Positions 36,393 to 45,520 of a stretch of 64,000 bases of DNA are shown here, piece by piece. The translations under genes were made by a program, and so were the position numbers. The notes below the pieces were generated by a model. That model made no database searches and had not been told where the DNA came from. It saw only the letters and a list, made by a program, of their open reading frames with translations. The stretch lies in the NCBI GenBank assembly GCA_963728145.1, contig CAVSJA010000008.1, forward strand, positions 186,001 to 250,000, written 5' to 3'. The DNA is from CAVSJA01 sp963728145 (lineage in GTDB: Bacteria > Bacteroidota > Bacteroidia > Chitinophagales > Chitinophagaceae). Within the stretch, counting starts at the first letter, position 1. Every line of letters begins with the position of its first letter.

Positions 36393-37572
36393 GAAAGAAA
36401 AAGACAAGCTGGTATTGTGGCTTGCAAGTTGGTATCCCGGCCATACGCATACCAGCAATGGGGATTTTATCGAAAGACATGCACAGGCGGTAAGTGAATT
36501 TCAAAAGTTGATCGTACTGTTTATTGAAAAGGATCCTTCGCTGCCGTCTGGTAAAACGAAAGAAATAAAGACCGAAGACGGAAACCTTGTTGTTTACAAG
36601 GTTTATTATAACAAATCAAGCTTTGGAACTCATCTGGGGAAACTACTTTCGATTTATCGGTTTTCACGGCTTCAAAAAAAATACTATAAGAAGATTGTAG
36701 CCGAACATGGAAAGCCCGAACTGGTCCATGTTCATGTAGCTATGAAAGCAGGCATACTTGCTATTGATCTCAAAAAAAAGCATGGCATACCTTACGCATT
36801 GACTGAGCATTGGACCGGCTACTATAAAGAAAGTATCCCAAATATTTATACGGTTCAACCTGCGATAAAATACCTGATACGAAGGATAATCGAAAAGGCG
36901 GATGTTTTTTTGCCAGTGACACATCACCTTGGAAAAACAGTTTCAGAATCTTTTGTTCGTGTCAATTACCAGGTAATTCCAAATGTAGTTAACACGAAGT
37001 TCTTTTATTATAAATTGAAAAAGGAAGGAAGGTTTCGTTTCATTCACCCTTCTTATTTGAACTATCAGAAGAACCCTGAAGGAATGATCCGGGCAGCAGT
37101 CGAGCTTGCAGAATCAGGTTATGACTTTGAACTGTTGTTATTGGGTAATGATGATAAGGGATTGATCCGCCTAATTGAATCGACGGGCTTATTGAACAAA
37201 AATATATTTGTTCATCCTGAAGTGCCTTACCAGGAAGTCGCTCGTCAAATGCAGGAGTCTTCTGCATTAATACTGTTTAGTCGTTTTGAAAATCTTCCAT
37301 GCGTTTTACTGGAAGCGCTGTGTTGCGGACTTCCCGTGATAAGCACTGATGTAGGTGGGATTCCCGAAGCGGTGACGCACAAGAATGGAATTCTTGTAAA
37401 AAGCGAGGATATCGACGGACTTGCTACTGCGATGAAGAATATGATAGACAATTATTCAAAATTTGATAGGGTAGCTATTGCGAATGATGCTACAAGAAAA
37501 TTCAGCTACGAGGTGGTGGCTGAAAAGTATATGCAGGTTTATAAGAACCTGATGGCAAAAACTCCAAAATAA
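36373..37572 (+). CDS. Glycosyltransferase family 4
   Basis: 399 residues from ATG 36373; an in-frame ATG at 36352 would extend it by seven residues and overlap the flippase more. GT-B fold: N-domain with LVLWLASWYPGHTHTSNGDF and ALTEHWTGY; C-domain with FIHPSYLNYQKNPEGMIRA and the donor-site motif SRFENLPCVLLEALCCGLPVISTDVGGIPE carrying the two Glu of the E-x7-E signature. Retaining sugar transferase; acceptor unknown. Ends 3 bp before the convergent GT39-like gene. Confidence 0.89.
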   Translation: MNYQENKKEKDKLVLWLASWYPGHTHTSNGDFIERHAQAVSEFQKLIVLFIEKDPSLPSGKTKEIKTEDGNLVVYKVYYNKSSFGTHLGKLLSIYRFSRLQKKYYKKIVAEHGKPELVHVHVAMKAGILAIDLKKKHGIPYALTEHWTGYYKESIPNIYTVQPAIKYLIRRIIEKADVFLPVTHHLGKTVSESFVRVNYQVIPNVVNTKFFYYKLKKEGRFRFIHPSYLNYQKNPEGMIRAAVELAESGYDFELLLLGNDDKGLIRLIESTGLLNKNIFVHPEVPYQEVARQMQESSALILFSRFENLPCVLLEALCCGLPVISTDVGGIPEAVTHKNGILVKSEDIDGLATAMKNMIDNYSKFDRVAIANDATRKFSYEVVAEKYMQVYKNLMAKTPK

Positions 37573-37575
37573 ATC

Positions 37576-39093
37576 TTACCTGGGTGCTACCGGAAATGAG
37601 TCTACTTTATACAATAAGTAGCATCCATCATAATCATCAAAAGGCTTGAAATTATCTCTTAACCATTTGAATTTTTCAGGATTGGTGATTCCAACAAGGT
37701 TATTTAATTCTACTATGATAATCCCAGTAACCGGTTTCGCAGGTTCAAATAGATAATTTGGATGTTCTTTCAGGAAATCATTTACCTTCTTATTCCTTTG
37801 CCCCCAACTCAGGTTGCTGTCTGCAAAATATTCAAAGGCCCTGGTCTTATTTAAAATAAGCTCATTAGTATAGACGAGGTAGTTGGGATAACTGATCAAG
37901 GCCGGCAATAATATTATCGCGGCGAATAGCCAGGGCAACCATTTCTTTTTAAACCTGTCGATTAACCAGGCTGTAGTTTGCGCAGCAGTTATTGCAGTAA
38001 GGCAAAGGACGGGAAGCAGGTAGCGATATCCGCTTTGTATGGTTGAATTATTCAAGAAAATAAACAGAACGGAAACGGGGAGCGCCCAATAAACTATGAA
38101 GGAAATCAGATTGAGTCTCCGGTAAATACAATATGCGATTGTGGATATGCTAAGAATCAAGGTAAAGAGTGGAGTCTTGAACAGCCAGATAATAAAATAA
38201 TAATTGCTGAAACCTCCTTTGTCGCGAATTTCTCCAAACAGGTAATTGTAAGCTGCTCCATCGAAAGTCTCCCTTTCAAATTGAACCAGGTCGAAAGTCT
38301 GGACATAGGGTTGCGGAAGTGGAATCGGAATAGTGCCTATCCATCCTTTTTGAATTCCCTGGAAGAATTCACTCTTGAAGGCAAACTCGCCAAGGGACAG
38401 GCCAACATTATTAAATAAGAAGAAGCAGTTGATGATCAGTATTTGCATAGTGACAAGAACGAAGATCCTTGTTGTTGTTAATAAGAAATTAAGCTGCCGG
38501 AAATTCCTGATTGTATAAAATAATAGTATGGCAAGGCTTAAGGGATAGAGTAGGAAATTATTGACCTTACAACATTGTGCAACCGCTATTGCGATGGTCC
38601 AATAGAGAAAATGCAGGTCTTTCTTTTTCTCAAGCCATTGAAACAAATGATAAAAGCTGGCAATTAAACCAAGTGCTCCATAGATATCGGTTGTCACAAG
38701 CCGGCTATGCGCAAGAATATTCGGATCCATTGCAACGATCAGCATCGCGAAATACCCTGCAATATCTCCTCCCCAGGATCTGGCAAAGAAATATACATAG
38801 AATAGAAGCAGGAGGGTAGCGGCAATCGTAACGTATCGTCCGCTCTTCGCATCCGATTCACCCCAGTCCTTCTTTTGTAAAATAGGATTTTCCAATTGTT
38901 CGATGGCCCTGGGCAATGCATTGAATGCTGTTATAGGCATTGTGGTATTGAAGTCACGACCGCGTTGATTCCGGGAAGGATCAAATTTCAAAATGCTAAC
39001 TCCGTAATTGAGATGGTCCTGCTCGTCGTAAGTCAGATCGTCCGTATGCATGCTTCCCAAAGCCAGCAGCAGGTAAGCGATTGCGATCGCCAC
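37576..39093 (-). CDS. GT39/PMT-like membrane glycosyltransferase
   Basis: 505 residues with many membrane helices. The first periplasmic loop carries DDLTYDEQDHLNYG, the acidic motif expected after helix 1 of lipid-carrier-dependent GT-C transferases. A later loop has the LGWSWGQ-like NLSWGQRNKKV. Start read as GTG at 39093; the frame is open for another 17 or so residues (KKLTKANFLIPV) without an ATG, so the true start may be slightly upstream. Would transfer sugars from a polyprenyl carrier to lipid or protein. Confidence 0.8.
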   Translation of the reverse strand: MAIAIAYLLLALGSMHTDDLTYDEQDHLNYGVSILKFDPSRNQRGRDFNTTMPITAFNALPRAIEQLENPILQKKDWGESDAKSGRYVTIAATLLLLFYVYFFARSWGGDIAGYFAMLIVAMDPNILAHSRLVTTDIYGALGLIASFYHLFQWLEKKKDLHFLYWTIAIAVAQCCKVNNFLLYPLSLAILLFYTIRNFRQLNFLLTTTRIFVLVTMQILIINCFFLFNNVGLSLGEFAFKSEFFQGIQKGWIGTIPIPLPQPYVQTFDLVQFERETFDGAAYNYLFGEIRDKGGFSNYYFIIWLFKTPLFTLILSISTIAYCIYRRLNLISFIVYWALPVSVLFIFLNNSTIQSGYRYLLPVLCLTAITAAQTTAWLIDRFKKKWLPWLFAAIILLPALISYPNYLVYTNELILNKTRAFEYFADSNLSWGQRNKKVNDFLKEHPNYLFEPAKPVTGIIIVELNNLVGITNPEKFKWLRDNFKPFDDYDGCYLLYKVDSFPVAPR

Positions 39094-39168
39094 CGGGATG
39101 AGAAAATTAGCCTTGGTTAGTTTCTTTAGGATAGGTGAATAAGTTTTTGTTGGAGAATTTTAGCGAGA

Positions 39169-39426
39169 TCAGTTCTTGAGCTTCCCTACCAGCTCGATAT
39201 AGTCCTGCATGGCTGATTCCCGACTCTTTCCTTTCAATCCAGTCCACGCTTCAAATTTGGCCCGGCTCACAAAATCGAAGGGATTTGATGGAGGATCTAC
39301 ATTTACATCTCCTTCTGTGGCCTGTTTATACAAGGAATAAAGTTGTAGTAAGGTATCATTACTGGGTCGTTCCGATAAGGCCTTGCTTTCTTCAGCAGCC
39401 TCATCGAATTTTTGTTTCAGATCCAT
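39169..39426 (-). CDS. Acyl-CoA-binding protein
   Basis: 85 residues from ATG 39426 (MDLKQKFDEAAEESKAL); the frame upstream has no support. Matches the ACBP four-helix fold: LLQLYSLYKQATEGDVN (acyl-CoA contact helix) and AKFEAWTGLKGKSRESAMQDYIELV (the KW..W-K-G motif). Binds long-chain acyl-CoA esters in the cytosol. The family is mainly eukaryotic and patchy in bacteria. Confidence 0.94.
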   Translation of the reverse strand: MDLKQKFDEAAEESKALSERPSNDTLLQLYSLYKQATEGDVNVDPPSNPFDFVSRAKFEAWTGLKGKSRESAMQDYIELVGKLKN

Positions 39427-39482
39427 GTTCAGGGGGGTATTTGCTACGAATGTAAGGATAAGTTGGAAGATGGTTTTTAAAA

Positions 39483-39507
39483 GAAAAAACCCCGCGGAAT
39501 GCGGGGT
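39483..39507 (-). terminator. Terminator of a short minus-strand transcript
   Basis: ACCCCGC-GGAAT-GCGGGGT followed on the minus strand by TTTTTTCTTTT. It ends a transcript from the right, most simply the 33-codon frame at 39525-39626 because the next gene ends 325 bp away. Confidence 0.7.
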
Positions 39508-39524
39508 AATCATTTCAGGCGCAG

Positions 39525-39626
39525 TTATGTTCGCTTTTCGAAAGGATTCGGACGCCTGCTGGTTTTCATCGATCTTGGATAAATTGGTTTTTTTGGACGG
39601 TGGACATAGTTTTTCAAAAGGACCAT
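39525..39626 (-). CDS. Possible 33-residue basic protein
   Basis: ATG 39626 to TAA 39525, reading MVLLKNYVHRPKKPIYPRSM then KTSRRPNPFEKRT. Strongly basic and proline-rich, directly followed by an intrinsic terminator. It could be a small RNA- or ribosome-binding protein. No family recognised and no clear promoter. Confidence 0.33.
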   Translation of the reverse strand: MVLLKNYVHRPKKPIYPRSMKTSRRPNPFEKRT

Positions 39627-39832
39627 TGGATTAAATGGGAAGTAAATTTCTAATTTATATAAATACTCGGCAAGTTTAATAATCACTTGTTTGACTCATT
39701 AACTGGTTATTTTAAATGAGGCTAAGAATTTTTACTTACCATTTGGGATTTTCAATAATCAAAGATGGGGTTTTAACTATTGAAGAGCGTATTTACTGCA
39801 GTGATAATCTCTATAATTTAAAAACAAGAGTC

Positions 39833-40378
39833 TCAAACTGAACTATTGGATGTCAATTCTTTTTCGAGATCAATTAAAATAAATTTTTGAGTAGGGTTTC
39901 CATATTTCTCATCCACTGGAAATGGTTTCGAGGTCCCGGTTTTTACGTAGCCATGTCGTTCATACCATTCGATCAGTTCAGTTCGAATTGAAATAACATT
40001 CATAGTTATAATAAAACATCCCAGTGATTTCGCATGAGCCTCTGCGGCATGAAGTAACTTCTTTCCAATGCCTCGTGCTTGTTGCCCGGGTGAAACACTC
40101 AACATCCCCAGGTATAATTTCAGTCCTTGTTTTTCAAGGTATACACAACCGAGGATCTTGTTGTCCTGAACGCATTTTATTATTGTTGCATCCCGCTTTT
40201 GAATTAATTCCTTTACCTGGTCTTCATCGGTCCTTAGTCCCGATAATAAATGAGCTTCGGTTGTCCATCCCTTCGTTGACTCTTCCCCGCGATAAGCGCT
40301 ATTGATCAGATTGCTGAGGGCAACCGCATCTTTAATTTCCGCTGGCAGAAGCTTGAATTGATTTTGCAGTTTCTCCAT
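39833..40378 (-). CDS. GNAT family N-acetyltransferase
   Basis: 181 residues. Acetyl-CoA pyrophosphate loop in LYLGMLSVSPGQQARGIGKKLL (Q/R-x-x-G-x-G/A), preceded by KILGCVYLEK and followed by IRTELIEWYERHGYVKTG. The acceptor is unknown. Starts inside the last 47 bp of the upstream NTF2-like gene, so translation is probably coupled. Confidence 0.88.
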   Translation of the reverse strand: MEKLQNQFKLLPAEIKDAVALSNLINSAYRGEESTKGWTTEAHLLSGLRTDEDQVKELIQKRDATIIKCVQDNKILGCVYLEKQGLKLYLGMLSVSPGQQARGIGKKLLHAAEAHAKSLGCFIITMNVISIRTELIEWYERHGYVKTGTSKPFPVDEKYGNPTQKFILIDLEKELTSNSSV

Positions 40379-40820
40379 TTGTTACCAGGCCTTTTTCTTT
40401 GAGAATGGCTTCTTCATCCGGAGTAATATAGGCAAATATCTTTGGTTGTCCGGCTTCAAACCGAACAAGATAAACGATCTCGAAGTCAAGGGTTTTTTCC
40501 TTTCCATTTTTTAGAGTGTACCAAGCCCGCCAGGTTGCGGTGCACATGGAATGGAATTGATTCAGCCCAGTTATTTGTAAATCCACTATTTCCATTTTCG
40601 TAATTCCAATGCTCTTGTAGAATTCATAGGCCATCGGTATTACTCCCCTGAAACTTTCATCATTCTTTTTGCATAGTACCCCCTTTGGATTTGAACCAAG
40701 GAAAACTGCAGAGAAAGAATTGACGGTCTCATCAATATTGGGCCTGCCCTGGAGACCGAGATTGAATCCGTCAGAATACTGTTTGAAGAATCGTTCAAGG
40801 AGGGTTTTATGTGTTTTCAT
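40332..40820 (-). CDS. NTF2-like (SnoaL-type) protein
   Basis: 162 residues. Helical start KTLLERFFKQYSDGFN, then strands including MCTATWRAWYTLKNGKEKTLDFEIVYLVRF and FAYITPDEEAILKEKGL, the cone-shaped NTF2 pattern. No signal peptide, so cytosolic. Overlaps the GNAT gene by 47 bp. Function not assignable. Confidence 0.7.
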   Translation of the reverse strand: MKTHKTLLERFFKQYSDGFNLGLQGRPNIDETVNSFSAVFLGSNPKGVLCKKNDESFRGVIPMAYEFYKSIGITKMEIVDLQITGLNQFHSMCTATWRAWYTLKNGKEKTLDFEIVYLVRFEAGQPKIFAYITPDEEAILKEKGLVTNGETAKSIQASASGN

Positions 40821-40903
40821 ACTTCATTTTTTTCGGCCAAAGAGGGGAGTCTCCACTTTTGTGGGGATGACGACATGAAAGTGGGACCTAATCTCCTGGC
40901 CTA

Positions 40904-41053
40904 TTAGTGATGTTTGAAATATTGAATTTCCTTCTCGTGCTTCTTTGCCGCGGCGAGGCTTTTAAAAGTTCCCAGGTTTTTCCGTTTTCCTGTCTTAGCG
41001 TTTTTTTTCCGGGAATAGATTCGGTATTCTCCGGAGTTGAGTTTACGAATCAT
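40904..41053 (-). CDS. Conserved 49-residue basic protein
   Basis: ATG 41053 to TAA 40904. Reads MIRKLNSGEYRIYSRKKNAK, then TGKRKNLGTFKSLAAAKKHE, then KEIQYFKHH. The pattern (E-Y-R-I-Y-S-R-K, K-T-G-K-R-x-N-L-G-T-F, A-A-A-x-x-H-E-x-x-x-Q-Y-F-K) is one I recognise from short uncharacterised proteins in many bacteria. No signal peptide. The role is unknown, possibly nucleic-acid binding given the charge. Confidence 0.72.
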   Translation of the reverse strand: MIRKLNSGEYRIYSRKKNAKTGKRKNLGTFKSLAAAKKHEKEIQYFKHH

Positions 41054-41062
41054 TGGTTTTTA

Positions 41063-41137
41063 TTATTAATTATTGATTATTGTAACCGCAAATAGGCGAC
41101 CCCTAAATAATCAATAATTTAATAATCAATAATCGTT
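41063..41137. repeat. AATAATCA repeat with inverted arm
   Basis: attattaattattgattatt and aataatcaataatttaataatcaataat face each other around a short GC-containing loop. It lies between the 49-residue gene and the EcsC gene stop. Confidence 0.6.
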
Positions 41138-41148
41138 CCGTGAATGAT

Positions 41149-41880
41149 TTAGGCAATTCCTTCTTTTTCAAATCGCCTCATTCTGTATGCATTCATCGCT
41201 GTAGTTCCAAGTTTTTTCACCAATTGATAATTGGCAACAAAGCCCACTGGTGCTCCGATTACGGGGATCAACTGGGCCATTTTCGCGAGGTCGATATAGT
41301 CACGGTATTCTTGCTGAAGGCTGCGCCAGTCGAATTGGTTGATATCTTCCGGAAGCTTCTTACTTTGTTCTTCCCATTCGGTCATACTGAGATAGACCTT
41401 GCGTCGGTGTTCGTGACTGGAAAATGCAAGTTGAAATACGTGGAGGATATAGACGCGTTCTTTATAGCTCAAAATATTGAAACCATAAACGGATGCAATC
41501 TCAAATAATAATTTCAATTTAAGGCTAAGCAATAGAGGGAAATCGGCAAGTCCCAAAAGGATTCCGCCAGCCCCTGTTATCCCTCCTTCAACTGCGGCGG
41601 TCTTTCTATAAAAGTTTATTTTTTCCATCACAACCGCTTCGCAGGTTTCAAGCGAATCAATGGGATGCCTGGTTCCGGTTGTCAACTCAGCTCCAAATAA
41701 AACCGCTTTGATCATTTGCTTCATGGTAGTCGTAATCACCTGGTGTACTTTTTCCGGGATCAGCCGATTGATCCTTATTTGAAGACTACGGCTCGCCTGA
41801 TTGATCAATGTAGGTTTTCTAAGCATTTTTTTCTGCCAATCCTTTAATTCCGCCCTTGCTTTTTTTTCGTATGTGGTCAT
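41149..41880 (-). CDS. EcsC family protein
   Basis: 243 residues from ATG 41880 (MTTYEKKARAELKDWQKKML). The frame upstream runs into repeat DNA and is discarded. EcsC hallmarks: glycine-rich amphipathic segment AAVEGGITGAGGILLGLADFPLLLSLKLKLLFEIASVYGF and LIPVIGAPVGFVANY. Usually soluble or membrane-associated and of unclear function. Confidence 0.88.
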   Translation of the reverse strand: MTTYEKKARAELKDWQKKMLRKPTLINQASRSLQIRINRLIPEKVHQVITTTMKQMIKAVLFGAELTTGTRHPIDSLETCEAVVMEKINFYRKTAAVEGGITGAGGILLGLADFPLLLSLKLKLLFEIASVYGFNILSYKERVYILHVFQLAFSSHEHRRKVYLSMTEWEEQSKKLPEDINQFDWRSLQQEYRDYIDLAKMAQLIPVIGAPVGFVANYQLVKKLGTTAMNAYRMRRFEKEGIA

Positions 41881-41889
41881 GCTGTTAAA

Positions 41890-42083
41890 ATTACGGAATA
41901 AGCAATGGGCAATAAACAATAGGCAATAGGCAATTGGCAATTGGCAAGAGACAATAGGCAAAAGGCAATGGGCAAAAGGTAAGAGGCAAAAACAAAGGGC
42001 AATTGCTCATTAAAAATGAGGTAATTGCCCTTTGCCTATTGCTTTTTGCTTATTGCCGATTGCTTATTGCTTATTGCCTATTG
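41890..42083. repeat. GGCAATAG repeat, large snap-back
   Basis: About 14 plus-strand units (ggcaatag, ggcaaaag, ggcaattg) at 41905-42002 are followed by about nine complementary units (attgcc, ttgctt) at 42018-42083. The inverted arm supplies the CAA and TAG that end the next minus-strand gene. Confidence 0.7.
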
Positions 42084-42641
42084 CTCTCCTCCGTTCTTGG
42101 TTTTTGTCTTTGTCTTATCGTCTTTGATCTTGGTTTTCTTTGTTGGGTCTTCCATTTTCAGTTTGTCTCCCTTCCATTTTACGGTTGTCCAACCATCATT
42201 GGACTTAATATCGCCATCCTTTTGTTCAATATAGTATTTGTCTCCTTCTCTAATCACCAAACGACCATCTTCCCATTTTGCGAATTTTCCTGGTTCTTTG
42301 ATCTTTAATTCGGTTCCGTCCCACTTAACTTTTGCTTCATCGAGTTTGAATTTTTTATCCTCGCCCAATACCAATCGGTTATTTGCAACAAGTCCTGTCA
42401 TTCCATGCACAGTATCCATTGTGTTTGTGATCACATAGTAATCCAGGGGAAGGCCTGTTTTTCTATTGATGGTGACATATTTTACTTCGTCATAAATGAC
42501 ATCAACGGTATCTCCCGTATACAGATCCACGATTACATACTTTACCGTGTCAGTTTGTTGGGTAACCTGTGCAGTCGCGGCGGAACTAAAGACCAGAACA
42601 GCCAGAATTACGGATAAGAAAGAAAAAATCTTTGTTTTCAT
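42078..42641 (-). CDS. Exported Lys/Asp/Thr-rich protein of unknown function
   Basis: 187 residues with signal peptide MKTKIFSFLSVILAVLVFSSAATA. Three copies of a KW-(D/E)-G-x-L-(K/V)-I-(K/R)-E strand motif occur (KWDGTELKIKE, KWEDGRLVIRE, KWKGDKLKMED), suggesting a small repeated beta structure, followed by a charged tail. The final Gln codon and stop lie in the adjacent repeat element. No family recognised. Confidence 0.7.
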   Translation of the reverse strand: MKTKIFSFLSVILAVLVFSSAATAQVTQQTDTVKYVIVDLYTGDTVDVIYDEVKYVTINRKTGLPLDYYVITNTMDTVHGMTGLVANNRLVLGEDKKFKLDEAKVKWDGTELKIKEPGKFAKWEDGRLVIREGDKYYIEQKDGDIKSNDGWTTVKWKGDKLKMEDPTKKTKIKDDKTKTKTKNGGEQ

Positions 42642-42868
42642 ACTTTGAATTTTTGTGGTGAAGAATTTTTAAATCATACAGTATTAAATGAAGCCAAAAA
42701 TTTATGCCAGTTTTTAAGTTTAGAGATTGATTTGTATATCGTTTACCATTTGATAATATATTTAACATTTGATAAGTTTTTACGAGCAAATCTTTCTACA
42801 GATTTTACAATATTGATTTGTTTCTTTTTGATGGCATGATTTTCTGTGCAGTCTTTCAAAAAAAGGTC

Positions 42869-43060
42869 ATGCAAAAGAATAAATCAACCCATAAAGAGAA
42901 GGATAAGAAAAATACAATACCCACGAATGCCGATCTCCAAGGAAATGACAAAGCTCCCGGGGAAGAACAAGGCAAATCTGAAAAAGTGACCAACAAAGAT
43001 CTCAAAGGAAAAAAAGTCGATGCTAATCCTGAATTAGAAACTGACAAGCCCATTAACTGA
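42869..43060 (+). CDS. Small hydrophilic Lys/Glu/Asp-rich protein
   Basis: 63 residues from ATG 42869 (MQKNKSTHKEKDKKNTIPTN), no hydrophobic segment, no cysteine, probably disordered. The frame is open upstream from a TTG, but that part is unlike protein. No family recognised. Confidence 0.5.
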   Translation: MQKNKSTHKEKDKKNTIPTNADLQGNDKAPGEEQGKSEKVTNKDLKGKKVDANPELETDKPIN

Positions 43061-43131
43061 ATCGGATATTCACAGGTTATTCACCTTGTTTCTTGATGGC
43101 ATAGGAATTATATCTATGTACAAAACGACCT

Positions 43132-43326
43132 ATGCCTGATCTTAGCCCATATGCAACGATCCTTGCGAACGGCAAATGGATATCCCGCCTGGATTTTATC
43201 TATAAGATCAAGAGCAATCTTGATTGCAATTTGAATGAGCACAGAACGCTTTTACAGTTTTTGTACAATTTTCAATTCTCCTTTGTGAGAAGAAATGACG
43301 ATGGAGAAATATTGTTTTGGTATTGA
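43132..43326 (+). CDS. Hypothetical 64-residue protein
   Basis: Starts MPDLSPYATILANGKWISRL and ends NDDGEILFWY. Mixed charged and aromatic composition compatible with a folded small protein. No motif recognised; neighbours give no hint. Confidence 0.45.
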   Translation: MPDLSPYATILANGKWISRLDFIYKIKSNLDCNLNEHRTLLQFLYNFQFSFVRRNDDGEILFWY

Positions 43327-43359
43327 ATTGAGATTGGTAACCTAAGGTGGTAATAGTAA

Positions 43360-44637
43360 TCAGAGATAACTCAACCACCATTTTTTATGAGTGCTCTTAT
43401 ACCGGTCATACCACTTGCATAAGGGATACAATGCAACTACTACAAATATCCACACCAGGTATACCCCCCACAATGGAAATCCAAAATCAGCTGGTTTGAA
43501 TAAGAAAGGCGGTGTAAAGACATCTTCAGTACCATACCCGCTCATAAAAAATACAACGACCATTAACGTGTGCAGTAAATAAAAATGCAGGATGTAATAG
43601 AAAAGTGGGACCCGGCCATAGACATTCATAATTCTCGTAAACCCGTTTCTCCAGCTTTCCATGAATGCAAGTAAGATCATTGCTGGTCCGATCGTCATGC
43701 ACAAAAAGATCAATGAAACAGGATATTTATTTGCATTCAGGAATGAAAGCACGGTTATTTGCCATCCACGAGGTTGTACAGACCATGGCAACGGATCTCC
43801 ATAAACATTAATTATGCGCAGAATTAAAAATAAGGCGGTGATTGCGGATCCCATTGCCAATAATAGTTTTCTTCTTCGTTGAGGATCGAAGCCGTTGCCA
43901 TATATCCTTCCGAAACAATAACCAAGGCACATCAATCCGGTCCATGGTAAGAATGCGTACACAATTAAGATGAACCGTGATCCGAGAAAACTATTCGGGT
44001 TGGAGGGATCAAGGGAGTAGAAAGCGAAATTGGAAAAATAAGTCAGGTCGGCGAATACAGATCCTTTCAGTCCTGCACTGATTGAGGGAAAATCCATCAG
44101 ATTGTGTCCAAACACGATGAGCAAACCGATAGCCATAATGAATTTCCATGGAAGATTGACCAGGATACCGAGTACGATCATACTCGCCCCAATTGCCCAG
44201 ATCACTTGTAAGATGAAAACATTGAAGAAGGGATTAAATGTCCATCCGAAAGTGACTATAATGAGTTCGATGAAGATCAACCATAAGCCCCGTTTGATCA
44301 GAAAAAGGCTCAATTCATTTTTTGATTTTTTTTGGCTCATTAACCATGCAGAGGTGCCCGTAAGAAATACAAACACTGGTGCACAAAAATGGGTTATCCA
44401 GCGGGTGAAGAATAGGTCAGGAGTAGTTGTCTCCATGTCGGTCGGATTCATCGCCAGGTCCGTTGCGTCGCTCGATTGAACCTTTAGAAAAAAATCCCTT
44501 GTATGATCAAGAGCCATTATCACCATCACGATACCGCGCAAAACATCGATTGACTGAATCCGGTGAGTTAAAGTTTTGGGGTGATCCAAAAGATCTCTTG
44601 TTCCCAATTGGGAGGTTTTGGTTTTGGTGACGTTCAT
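43360..44637 (-). CDS. DUF1624/HGSNAT-like membrane acyltransferase
   Basis: 425 residues, about ten membrane helices. The opening RIQSIDVLRGIVMVIMALDHTRDFF carries the family Asp-x-x-R-G and catalytic-type His in DH; later FCAPVFVFLTGTSAWL. Related to heparan-alpha-glucosaminide N-acetyltransferase, so it probably acetylates a sugar or glycan across the membrane. Divergent from the VanZ gene. Confidence 0.86.
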   Translation of the reverse strand: MNVTKTKTSQLGTRDLLDHPKTLTHRIQSIDVLRGIVMVIMALDHTRDFFLKVQSSDATDLAMNPTDMETTTPDLFFTRWITHFCAPVFVFLTGTSAWLMSQKKSKNELSLFLIKRGLWLIFIELIIVTFGWTFNPFFNVFILQVIWAIGASMIVLGILVNLPWKFIMAIGLLIVFGHNLMDFPSISAGLKGSVFADLTYFSNFAFYSLDPSNPNSFLGSRFILIVYAFLPWTGLMCLGYCFGRIYGNGFDPQRRRKLLLAMGSAITALFLILRIINVYGDPLPWSVQPRGWQITVLSFLNANKYPVSLIFLCMTIGPAMILLAFMESWRNGFTRIMNVYGRVPLFYYILHFYLLHTLMVVVFFMSGYGTEDVFTPPFLFKPADFGFPLWGVYLVWIFVVVALYPLCKWYDRYKSTHKKWWLSYL

Positions 44638-44852
44638 GCAGAAAGGTTGATCTATCCAAGATAGAGATTTTTTCTATTGAAAATTGATCCGTAGAACTGA
44701 ATTGCGAAACTGGAGATAAATTGTGAATAGTGAGACCACTGGTATCGCGTATTGGTTTATCAATTGCCTGGTCACCTGAATAGTTAATAATTTGAGTTAA
44801 AGCAATATTCAATATGGTTTATCCGATTTAAAATTTATTATCTTGATCCCTA

Positions 44853-45500
44853 ATGGTCCGTTTATTAAAGAAGATCGCTGTTCTGCTTCCTGTTATCGTT
44901 TTGACTATTTTTTATCTCCGCGCAAATTATGCTTCGGAATATAGTCACGCCGGTACGAGGAGATTGGCATTATTTGCAATCACTTTGATCATCCTGTATA
45001 CCTGGTACTTTAGAGAAACCTGGGTAAGAAGCCAGGAAAACGTTGCGCAATTCTTGCTTCAATCAAGCTTTTTCGTTTACATATTCATGGTGCTGACGCT
45101 TACAGGTTATTTTGTTTTATTCCGCGAAATTTCATCAGAAGGTTCATGGGATAGAATGCTGCGGCGATTCGTGCGACGTGACCATGTAAATCTTCAATTG
45201 TTCGAGATCTTTAGAATCTATAAGCTTACCGACAAACAGGTATTGGGGAATTTTGTGATGTTATTACCACTGGGCATTTATCTTCCTTTGTTATACAAAA
45301 GACTTAAAAGTTTCTTCCCGGTTCTTTTGGTTAGTTTGCTTGTGTCGGTATTCATCGAATTTCTTCAATTGATAACTCGCTATCGCAGCGTAGACATCGA
45401 CGATGTTTTGCTGAATACTATAGGCGCATGTGTCGGTTACCTGATCTACCGATTAATTAAAGCAGTAATCGCCCCGGAACGCCAATACAGTAAGAATTAG
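44853..45500 (+). CDS. VanZ family protein
   Basis: 215 residues with several helices. VanZ core: FEIFRIYKLTDKQVLGNFVMLLPLGIYLP then SVFIEFLQLITRYRSVDIDDVLLNTIGACVGYLIY, with the E-x-x-Q and R-x-x-D-x-D-D-x-x-x-N motif. Members affect lipid or teichoplanin tolerance in some species; no clear role here. Confidence 0.88.
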   Translation: MVRLLKKIAVLLPVIVLTIFYLRANYASEYSHAGTRRLALFAITLIILYTWYFRETWVRSQENVAQFLLQSSFFVYIFMVLTLTGYFVLFREISSEGSWDRMLRRFVRRDHVNLQLFEIFRIYKLTDKQVLGNFVMLLPLGIYLPLLYKRLKSFFPVLLVSLLVSVFIEFLQLITRYRSVDIDDVLLNTIGACVGYLIYRLIKAVIAPERQYSKN

Positions 45501-45520
45501 TTGAACTTGTAGTCGATCCA

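Noticed and set aside
41890..42083. CRISPR array or tandem direct repeats
   Set aside because: Units are 6-9 bp, imperfect, without spacers of regular length, and no cas genes lie nearby.
44507..44812. Minus-strand 101-codon frame upstream of the DUF1624 gene
   Set aside because: Overlaps the true start of that gene in another frame and has no motif.
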